A DNA stretch of 52,727 nucleotides from assembly GCA_020161315.1 (NCBI GenBank), contig JAIUOH010000023.1, forward strand, positions 1 to 52,727, written 5' to 3'. The notes under the pieces were generated by a model that saw only the letters and a program-made list of their open reading frames with translations, did not search any database and was not told the DNA's origin. Every line of letters starts with the position of its first letter. Within the stretch, counting starts at the first letter, position 1. The translations under genes and the position numbers were made by a program. Shown in pieces: positions 47,180 through 52,727 of the stretch. The stretch is from Actinomycetota bacterium. GTDB lineage: Bacteria; Actinomycetota; Actinomycetes; Actinomycetales; Microbacteriaceae.

Positions 47180-48448
47180 TCACCCGTCGATGCTGAGTAC
47201 GGTGCCGGTCAGGCGCGAGAGAGGCTCGCGCGTGGCGTCGATCTGGGCGACGAGCTGCTTCTGCTGCTTACTGTCGACCTGGTCGTAGAGCGTGTAGCCT
47301 GCCTCGAGGTTGCCGTACTGATCAAGAAGCGACTGCAGCTTGTCGAATTCTTCATTGATCTGTGTCACCAGCTCGGTGCCCTCGGCGCCCTTGCGTTCGG
47401 CGATCGGAGCGACAAGATCGAAGGCGATCCTCGCACCCTGCAGGTTTGCCTGGAAATCCCAGAGGTCGTAGTGCGACCACCAGTTCTCTTCGCCGGTGAC
47501 CTTGCCGACCGCGATCTCTTCGAGCAGGCCCGAGGCGCCGTTTGAGACCGTACTAACGTTGATCTGCTGATCCTCGATGAATTTCGGATCGTGCACCGCC
47601 TCGTAGAGCGCGTTCACATCGGTCACGAGCGTCTCGGCGAGCACCTTGCGCTGCTCAGGGGTCGAGGGCTGCCAGCCTTCCCACGCGCTCGTGCCGTCGG
47701 CGTTGATCGCGTCGGCTGCAGGTACCCAGAGATCTTTCTCCATGCGGTGGAAGCCGAGCCACTCGGTGAAAGTGGGATCGTCTGCCTCGAGCTGTTCAGC
47801 TTCTGCCAGGTAGTCGACCTCGCGGTAGTCAATACGGGGGTCGAGCACACCGAGAGCCTCAGCCACAGGCTCGATGCGTTCGTAGTTCACGCGAATATCG
47901 GCATAGAGCGTGCGCGCCGCCTCATCGTCGCCCGCGGCGTATGCGCCTGCGAACGATTCGACGTTCGGCACTAGCTCGGCCACCTCGTTCTTCACGAAGT
48001 TGATGTAGTCGACGACCACCTGGTCGAACAGCTCCTGATCCTCGCCCGCGACCTTGACTGGTTCGCCCGTGACGCTGAACGGGGTCGCACCGACGTTTGC
48101 GCCGCGCATGCCGGGCTTGCACGCGGTGAAATAGTCGCCGGGCTGCAGTGAGACCGTGAGCTCGGCCGAAGCGCCGGGTGCGATGTTCTCTTTCTCGGCC
48201 GCGATGCGCAGGCCGTCGGCACCGAGCAGGTAGAACTCTGTGGTCTGGGGGCCGTCATTCGTGATGGCGAACGTGACATTGCCACTCTTTGCAGTTGCCG
48301 CTGACACCTCGCAGGCGTCTGCGGTCGAACTGACGGTCAACGTGTTTCCCGCGGCCGTCTGCGTTTCGGGCTGCTTCTGCACGCAGCCTGCCAGGAGCAC
48401 CGCGCCACAGAGTGCCAATCCCGAGGTTGCAATCAGTTTCTTCTTCAT
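47180..48448 (-). CDS. efeO: Iron uptake lipoprotein EfeO
   Basis: 422 residues. The lipoprotein signal is KKKLIATSGLALCGAVLLAGC; a cupredoxin-like domain follows (residues about 35-125, with two Cys) and then the M75/imelysin domain with the metal motif GFHRMEKDLW (HxxE). EfeO hands iron to the permease EfeU. ATG 48448 lies behind AAGGAGAG and overlaps the efeU stop (ATGA), so a longer frame is rejected. Confidence 0.94.
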   Translation of the reverse strand: MKKKLIATSGLALCGAVLLAGCVQKQPETQTAAGNTLTVSSTADACEVSAATAKSGNVTFAITNDGPQTTEFYLLGADGLRIAAEKENIAPGASAELTVSLQPGDYFTACKPGMRGANVGATPFSVTGEPVKVAGEDQELFDQVVVDYINFVKNEVAELVPNVESFAGAYAAGDDEAARTLYADIRVNYERIEPVAEALGVLDPRIDYREVDYLAEAEQLEADDPTFTEWLGFHRMEKDLWVPAADAINADGTSAWEGWQPSTPEQRKVLAETLVTDVNALYEAVHDPKFIEDQQINVSTVSNGASGLLEEIAVGKVTGEENWWSHYDLWDFQANLQGARIAFDLVAPIAERKGAEGTELVTQINEEFDKLQSLLDQYGNLEAGYTLYDQVDSKQQKQLVAQIDATREPLSRLTGTVLSIDG

Positions 48449-49446
48449 TTCTCTCCTTGATGTGAACTGGAAGCGGATGCCGCGGTTGGCGAGGTAGACG
48501 CCCGGGGCGGAGACGCACTCGCCGCCCCGGGCGCCGAGGTGCGCTGCCGCACCGCGCGACGCTGCAGCATTACCTGTTTGAGGAAGCGGGGCATAGTCGC
48601 GCCCATGAAGATCGCCCATGCGGCAACCTCAAGCCACGTCATCAGGGGAACGAACCCGACCGTGCCCTTGAGGAAGGCGGCAAGGGCGCCGCTGGGGGCG
48701 ATCACGCCTTCAAGGTTGAACGCCCAGCCGAAAGGGAACGCCGCGGCCCAGAACGGGCCGTCAAAGCCGACCAGCACCTCGCCGGTGCGCAGATCGGTCG
48801 GAGTGATCGGATGCCCCGAGAACGGCCCGGGAAGCCAGGCTGCCTCTTGCAGGTCGTGAATGCCGTAGGCGAGCACTCCCGCGGCGACGACGATCAGAAA
48901 CCCGCCGGTCCAAGCGAAGAACACGCGCAGGTTAATGCGCAGCATGCCCCGGTTCAGCAGCACGCCGATGCCAGCCGCGATGACGATGCCTACGAGAGCG
49001 CCAGCCAAAGCCGTCGGGTTGCCTGCCCATCCCCAGAGCATGAGGGTGGTTTCGATACCTTCGCGAGCTACCGTCACGAACGCGAGCCAGAAGATGGCCC
49101 ATCCGGTGCCGATCGCGAGCGCGCGGTCGACGCCCTGACGCAGTTCGTGACTCAGCGTGCTGGCGGTGCGCATCATCCAGAACACCATCCAGGTGACCAT
49201 GCCCACTGCGACGAGCGACATGAGCCCGCCGATTGCCTCCTGTGCCTCGAACGTGAGGGCGTAGCGGCCGAACGTGAAGAGGGCGCCGAGCGCAGCAGAG
49301 AGCGCGACCGCGATCGCGACGCCCCACCAGATTTTGTGCTTTACGTCTGCCCTGCCGAGTTTCACCACGTAGGCAAGCAGTATCCCGATAATGAGCGAGG
49401 CCTCAAGGCCTTCGCGCAGGCCAATGAGAAAGGAAGCGAGAAACAA
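48445..49446 (-). CDS. efeU: Ferrous/ferric iron permease EfeU (FTR1 family)
   Basis: 333 residues with seven membrane helices. The iron-binding REGLE (residues about 11-15, helix 1) and REGIE (about 130-134, helix 4) are intact. The C-terminal 40 residues are Ala/Ser/Pro-rich with Arg and lack structure. It starts at TTG 49446, five bases after GAAGG. EfeU is the channel of the EfeUOB system. It heads the efeU-efeO operon. Confidence 0.94.
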   Translation of the reverse strand: MFLASFLIGLREGLEASLIIGILLAYVVKLGRADVKHKIWWGVAIAVALSAALGALFTFGRYALTFEAQEAIGGLMSLVAVGMVTWMVFWMMRTASTLSHELRQGVDRALAIGTGWAIFWLAFVTVAREGIETTLMLWGWAGNPTALAGALVGIVIAAGIGVLLNRGMLRINLRVFFAWTGGFLIVVAAGVLAYGIHDLQEAAWLPGPFSGHPITPTDLRTGEVLVGFDGPFWAAAFPFGWAFNLEGVIAPSGALAAFLKGTVGFVPLMTWLEVAAWAIFMGATMPRFLKQVMLQRRAVRQRTSAPGAASASPPRASTSPTAASASSSHQGEK

Positions 49447-49491
49447 GGGTGCCTTCGGGTAGAGATCACAACTACACGCCCGGATATGAAT

Positions 49492-49537
49492 ACATCGGAT
49501 GAAGTGTAGCTATACCTAAATATAGTCCGATGAAGTG
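49492..49537. promoter_or_regulatory. Candidate efeU control region with CATCGGATG and repeated GATGAAGTG
   Basis: CATCGGATG (49493-49501) matches the centre of the hemH palindrome (CATCNGATG). GATGAAGTG occurs at 49498-49506 and again at 49529-49537, 31 bases apart, on either side of the palindromic AT-rich CTATAcctaaaTATAG (49510-49525). On the minus strand the AT-rich part also contains TTTAGGTATAG, reminiscent of a DtxR/IdeR half-site. Confidence 0.5.
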
Positions 49538-49596
49538 AAAATGCAAGAGTGCGGCGTGGGCGATCACGTGTCGCCGCGCGCCGCACATGGAGTGGT

Positions 49597-49615
49597 CGAT
49601 TAGCTCAGCTAATCG
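49597..49615. terminator. 19-bp palindrome at the 3' end of the NUDIX gene
   Basis: CGATTAGCT-C-AGCTAATCG covers the NUDIX stop codon (49609-49611). It has a single central base, so an RNA hairpin would lose some pairs to the loop. No T-tract. Terminator or operator; either is possible. Confidence 0.4.
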
Positions 49616-50124
49616 ATAGCGGTGATGCGCCCCTCGGCAAGCAGCTGGTCGATCGCCTGGCGATCCTCGCTCAAAACAGGCAGAAGCAGCGGCCAACTCG
49701 CGGCGAACCCGGGGTGCAGCTCGTAACCCACGACTTGGTCGAGCGCGACCCACTCGAGTGCGTGGCTCTCAGCATCGGTGATCTCGGGTTCAAAGGGTGA
49801 GGTGACCTCGGCGATGATGGTCGTGTATGACCAGCCGCCGCGGTCGATCACGTAGCTATAGTGCGGTGCGACCGCGCCGAAAGGCACCCCGGCCTCTTCG
49901 AGCGACTCGCGCACTGCCGCGTCAACCGCGCGCTCGCCCTCGTGTCGCGCACCACCGGGAATGCCCCAGGTGCCGCCGTGATCGCTCCAACTGACCCGGT
50001 GCTGCAGCAGAATGCCGCGCTCGCGATCATGGACAAGCAGGCCCGCAGCGCCGAAGCGACCCCAGTAACGCCCGCCGTCTTCGGCGACGACCCACGCGTC
50101 ACCCGAGTTTCTGAGATCGCTCAT
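49609..50124 (-). CDS. NUDIX hydrolase
   Basis: 171 residues. The complete NUDIX box runs from [17 protein letters not shown] to SLEEAGV (Gx5Ex7REUxEExGU), so Mg-dependent pyrophosphohydrolysis is expected. The IPGG before it is typical of the 8-oxo-dGTP/ADP-ribose type, but substrate is not known. Its ATG is six bases after TAGCCT, suggesting a leaderless mRNA. It is divergent from rpsO. Confidence 0.9.
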   Translation of the reverse strand: MSDLRNSGDAWVVAEDGGRYWGRFGAAGLLVHDRERGILLQHRVSWSDHGGTWGIPGGARHEGERAVDAAVRESLEEAGVPFGAVAPHYSYVIDRGGWSYTTIIAEVTSPFEPEITDAESHALEWVALDQVVGYELHPGFAASWPLLLPVLSEDRQAIDQLLAEGRITAID

Positions 50125-50130
50125 GTACTC

Positions 50131-50136
50131 AGGCTA
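50131..50136 (-). promoter_or_regulatory. -10 element TAGCCT, leaderless start of NUDIX gene
   Basis: On the minus strand TAGCCT is followed by GAGTAC and the ATG at 50124. No Shine-Dalgarno sequence is present. Confidence 0.5.
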
Positions 50137-50276
50137 TTGCACCGGGCATTGCCTTGCCGAGCGGCGCTTTAGCGAAGAGTCTGCTAGGGTTAGAAGGTTG
50201 CCGTAGAACGGCCGCGGATAAAGAGAGCTGCAGCACTGTGCTGTGGGCGCCGCGCAACGAACAAAGGAGAACACAT

Positions 50277-50546
50277 ATGTCACTTGCACCCGAGGTGAAG
50301 AAGTCGATTATCGATGAGTACGCAGTCAAGCCGGGCGACACCGGTTCTCCCGAGGTTCAGGTTGCAATTCTTACCCAGCGCATCAAGGACCTGACCGAGC
50401 ACCTCAAGGAGCACAAGCACGACCACCACTCGCGTCGTGGCCTCCTGCTGCTCGTCGGCCAGCGCCGTCGTCTGCTCGGTTACCTGCAGAACGTCGACAT
50501 TGCTCGCTACCGTTCGCTCATCGAGCGTCTCGGCTTGCGCCGCTAA
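50277..50546 (+). CDS. rpsO: Ribosomal protein uS15
   Basis: 89 residues, full length. [28 protein letters not shown] and [13 protein letters not shown] are diagnostic of S15, which binds the 16S central domain early in 30S assembly. The ATG follows AAAGGAGA. The leader between 50190 and 50276 contains GC-rich inverted repeats (for example around GCAGCACTGTGCTG), which may allow autoregulation as in other bacteria. Codon use is that of a highly expressed gene. Confidence 0.98.
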   Translation: MSLAPEVKKSIIDEYAVKPGDTGSPEVQVAILTQRIKDLTEHLKEHKHDHHSRRGLLLLVGQRRRLLGYLQNVDIARYRSLIERLGLRR

Positions 50547-50656
50547 CACGACGCAAGCGTTCGAGCAGCGCTGATTGGTTTCGAAGCTAAGGCTTCGGAA
50601 CCTCGCCGCTCACCAGCGCACAGCGTCGGGGTCGATAAAGACTTCAACACACCAGG

Positions 50657-50691
50657 AGCGCCGCCTCTTCTTCGGAAGGGGCGGCGCTTTT
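50657..50691 (+). terminator. rpsO terminator with UUCG tetraloop
   Basis: AGCGCCGCCTCTTC, loop TTCG, GAAGGGGCGGCGCT then TTT. Fourteen pairs including one G-T wobble, closed by a C-UUCG-G tetraloop. It stands about 110 bases after the rpsO stop. Confidence 0.88.
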
Positions 50692-50726
50692 GTGTTTGCC
50701 AGCCCGGGCGCGGTGTTACTTGGGCC

Positions 50727-50796
50727 GGATCGCGCACGTAACAGCGGATGGATTCACGGGTTTCATCCGCTGTTACGTGCGCGATCCGCTGTTACG
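50727..50796. repeat. 24-bp perfect inverted repeat with three copies of ATCCGCTGTTACG
   Basis: The arms are 50727-50750 and 50764-50787, loop 13 bases. ATCCGCTGTTACG occurs at 50765-50777 and 50784-50796, and reversed at 50737-50749. Together with the rpsO terminator it fills most of the 313-base gap 50547-50859, which holds no gene. It may be a mobile intergenic repeat or a multi-site operator for the MFS gene. Confidence 0.75.
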
Positions 50797-50847
50797 AACA
50801 CGACGCGCAAGCGATTGTTCCCAGCCGGCCCAGCATGCACGGCGCGA

Positions 50848-50853
50848 TAACAT
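50848..50853 (+). promoter_or_regulatory. -10 element TAACAT, leaderless start of MFS gene
   Basis: TAACAT is followed by TGCTGA and the GTG at 50860. No Shine-Dalgarno sequence is present. Confidence 0.5.
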
Positions 50854-50859
50854 TGCTGA

Positions 50860-52287
50860 GTGACTAACGCCAAACACCCGCTACTGCCTTGGGTGGTGTG
50901 GGGTGTTGCTGCGATTGCCTACGCAGTCGCGATCATGAACAGGTCATCACTGTCGGCGCTTGGCCCCACCGCACAGCATCACTTCGGTATCGATGCGACC
51001 ACCCTCTCTGCGTTCGCCGTGATCCAGCTTGTGGTCTATGCGTCGATGCAGGTTCCAGTGGGGGTGCTGCTCGACAAATTCGGTGCCACAACCATGATTC
51101 TCGCCGGCGGTGGCCTCATGATGCTCGGACAGCTTGCGATGGCGACAGTGCACGAGGTCAGCCTTGCGATTCTGGCGCGCGTGTTTGTCGGTATCGGTGA
51201 TGCGTGCACCTTTATTAGCGTGATGCGCATGCTGCCCGAGTGGTTCCCGGCGAGGCAACTACCGACGATTGGTCAGCTTACGGGCCTCCTCGGTCAGACT
51301 GGCCAGCTTGTGTCGGTCACCCCACTTGCATTGCTCGTTGGAGCGTACGGCTGGGCGAGCGGCTTTGTAGGTATCGCCGCTGTAGGGTTGCTTGTCTCGC
51401 TCATTGGCGCTTGCGTGCTGCGGGATCGCCCGGGCGTCGGCACCGCGTTTGAGCGTATGACGGGGCGGCTTGGTACCACGAGCAAACACGCAAGAGCCCT
51501 CGGGCGCCCCGACGACACTGCTGCTCTGGCGGTTGTGCCGCCACCCGCCACGGCCCTTCTGCCCGTGATTCCTGCTGCCGCAAGCGCGGCGAACCCGCAG
51601 CGTAAGAAACCGTTGCCGATGGTCGGGTTTTGGTATCGCGTGCGGCGCCTGCTGAGCGTACCTGGAGTTCGCCTGGCGTACTGGGTGCACTTTACGTCGC
51701 CGTTTTCTGCGACAGCGTTTGTGCTGCTCTGGGGCACGCCATATCTCACCGGTGGCCTTGGCCTCAGCCGGGCAGAAGCGGGCGGCCTGTTGAGCCTCAC
51801 CATCGTCTCGGGCATGATCGCGGGTCTGCTCCTCGGGCCGCTCAGCTCGCGGTTCGCCGAGAACCGGGTCTATATCAACCTGGGCATTGTGGTTGCAATA
51901 GCCCTGGTCTGGGTGGTGGTCTTGCTGTGGCCGGCTGAGCCGCCGATGTGGTTGCTCTCTGTGCTCATGGTGGTGATGGCGTTCGGCGGGCCCGCCTCAA
52001 TGATCGCTTTCGAGGTCGGTCGGTCGCATACGCCGCAGAGCTTTGCAGGGTTTGGCACGGGCCTTGTGAACACGGCTGGCTTCACGGCAGCGTTGTTGGT
52101 GATTTTTCTCATCGGGCTCATGCTCGATTTGCAGGGCGCGGGATCACCCGAAAACTACTCGCTCGATGCGTTTAGGTGGGCATTCGCCGTGCAGATACCG
52201 TTCTGGTTGCTCGGCAGTGCCATGATTTTGGTCGAGATGCGACGCACTAAGAATTGGATGCAGAAGAATGGGCGCACACTGCGCTGA
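50860..52287 (+). CDS. MFS transporter
   Basis: 475 residues with about 12 membrane helices. VLLDKFGATTMI is the loop after helix 2, and RVFVGIGDACTFISVMRMLPEWFP belongs to helix 4 and 5. A long cytoplasmic loop (about residues 190-260, with Pro/Ala-rich VPPPATALLPVIPAAASA) separates the halves. The family includes carriers for organic acids and nitrate/nitrite; the substrate is not known. The GTG start sits six bases after TAACAT. Confidence 0.87.
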   Translation: MTNAKHPLLPWVVWGVAAIAYAVAIMNRSSLSALGPTAQHHFGIDATTLSAFAVIQLVVYASMQVPVGVLLDKFGATTMILAGGGLMMLGQLAMATVHEVSLAILARVFVGIGDACTFISVMRMLPEWFPARQLPTIGQLTGLLGQTGQLVSVTPLALLVGAYGWASGFVGIAAVGLLVSLIGACVLRDRPGVGTAFERMTGRLGTTSKHARALGRPDDTAALAVVPPPATALLPVIPAAASAANPQRKKPLPMVGFWYRVRRLLSVPGVRLAYWVHFTSPFSATAFVLLWGTPYLTGGLGLSRAEAGGLLSLTIVSGMIAGLLLGPLSSRFAENRVYINLGIVVAIALVWVVVLLWPAEPPMWLLSVLMVVMAFGGPASMIAFEVGRSHTPQSFAGFGTGLVNTAGFTAALLVIFLIGLMLDLQGAGSPENYSLDAFRWAFAVQIPFWLLGSAMILVEMRRTKNWMQKNGRTLR

Positions 52288-52299
52288 GACGCTGAAAGC

Positions 52300-52350
52300 T
52301 TCGCTCGTCGAGCTTGCCGAGACGTATGGCGTTCCCTGAGCTTGTCGAGG
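52300..52350 (-). repeat. REP-like element, copy 2, with a degenerate neighbour
   Basis: 52330-52350, as reverse complement, matches 22598-22618 in 19 of 21 positions. A looser copy (around 52301-52320; about 15 of 20 positions) stands just before it in the same orientation. The stretch lies between the MFS and cysE genes, which converge, and may act in termination. Confidence 0.55.
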
Positions 52351-52360
52351 GGCGCGGGGG

Positions 52361-52727
52361 TCAGATCACGTAAAAGTCAGCCTGGTCAGGGCGCTCTGCG
52401 AATGGCGCGCCGCGGCGGGGCCTGGCCTCTGCGGGAATCCCTGTGAGTGTGGTCCACGGTTCGGCCGATCGCACTACCACCGCGTTTGAGCCGATTGCGC
52501 TGTCGTGGCCGATCTCGATGTTGCCGAGCAACTTTGCGCCGGCGCCGATCACGACGCGGTCGCCGACGGTGGGGTGGCGCTTGCCCTTGTCATGCCCTGT
52601 GCCGCCGAGGGTGACGCCGTGGTAGATCAGTACGTCGTCACCGACTACCGCGGTTTCGCCGATGACCACGCCCATGCCGTGGTCGATGAAGAGTCGACGG
52701 CCAAGCGTCGCGCCCGGGTGAATCTCA
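52361..52727 (-). CDS. cysE: Serine O-acetyltransferase, C-terminal part
   Basis: The frame is open to the end of the window, so the N-terminus is missing; about 121 residues are visible. They form hexapeptide repeats of a left-handed beta helix: [19 protein letters not shown], then [20 protein letters not shown] and [18 protein letters not shown]. The IDHG and HGVTLGGTG segments carry the catalytic histidines of CysE, which makes O-acetylserine for cysteine synthesis. The C-terminus ends with an acidic DQADFYVI, close to the I-terminated tail that docks to CysK. Confidence 0.93.
   Translation of the reverse strand, partial: EIHPGATLGRRLFIDHGMGVVIGETAVVGDDVLIYHGVTLGGTGHDKGKRHPTVGDRVVIGAGAKLLGNIEIGHDSAIGSNAVVVRSAEPWTTLTGIPAEARPRRGAPFAERPDQADFYVI

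Noticed and set aside
49510-49525. A DtxR/IdeR iron box upstream of efeU
   Set aside because: Only the half TTAGGT fits; the second half is poor, so I do not call it as a site. IdeR control remains possible.

Overview
This 52.7 kb window is a stretch of chromosome from a high-GC Gram-positive bacterium of the Actinobacteria, most likely the family Microbacteriaceae (Leucobacter-like at a guess). The grounds are an RpoB/RpoC pair with the actinobacterial beta-prime insertion, a mycoredoxin, a coproporphyrin-type heme operon (hemH-hemQ), an actinobacterial MoxR/DUF58/DUF4129/DUF4350 cluster, frequent GTG and TTG starts, and many starts that look leaderless. I see no tRNA, rRNA, CRISPR array, phage or insertion sequence.

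Layout. 1-5.9 kb: the end of an inositol-monophosphatase-like gene, a NUDIX-like DUF4916 protein, a lipoprotein whose signal peptide seems frameshifted, a divergent AraC regulator/VOC pair, a duplicated hairpin, then a leftward mycoredoxin - spermidine-synthase-like - SprT-like operon and an RDD membrane protein. 5.9-12.4 kb: SpoIIM-like protein facing a tightly overlapped leftward operon (membrane protein, DUF4129, DUF4350, MoxR ATPase, DUF58). 12.4-20.4 kb: rpoB and rpoC with a strong hairpin between them and a cluster of hairpins behind rpoC. 20.4-29.4 kb: three overlapping genes of unknown function, then parA-like, scpA, scpB, pseudouridine synthase, tyrA, cmk and der, closed by a textbook terminator. 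29.5-41 kb: accessory genes (unknown Cys/His protein, VapBC toxin-antitoxin pair, PucR regulator, two serine hydrolases, DUF817, GNAT, RraA-like, lysoplasmalogenase, FadR-type regulator, MFS carrier). 41-49.5 kb: an iron and heme island. It holds a heme/siderophore ABC importer, divergent from hemH-hemQ-efeB, and convergent to that a leftward efeU-efeO pair. 49.6-52.7 kb: a NUDIX hydrolase, rpsO, an MFS carrier and the end of cysE.

How the parts work together. hemH, hemQ and efeB are translationally close and should make heme by the coproporphyrin route, while EfeB with EfeO and EfeU takes up iron (EfeB may also release it from heme). The ABC importer diverges from hemH over about 50 bp that hold two copies of the palindrome ACATCAGATGT, and a related CATCGGATG lies upstream of efeU, so one regulator may control the whole island. 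parA-scpA-scpB serve chromosome segregation with SMC. The MoxR operon is a chaperone/von-Willebrand-type module of unknown client.

The most striking single observation is a natural His-to-Asn change in the rifampicin pocket of RpoB (codon 440, E. coli position 526). All functional calls rest on reading the protein sequences by eye; no database search was run.
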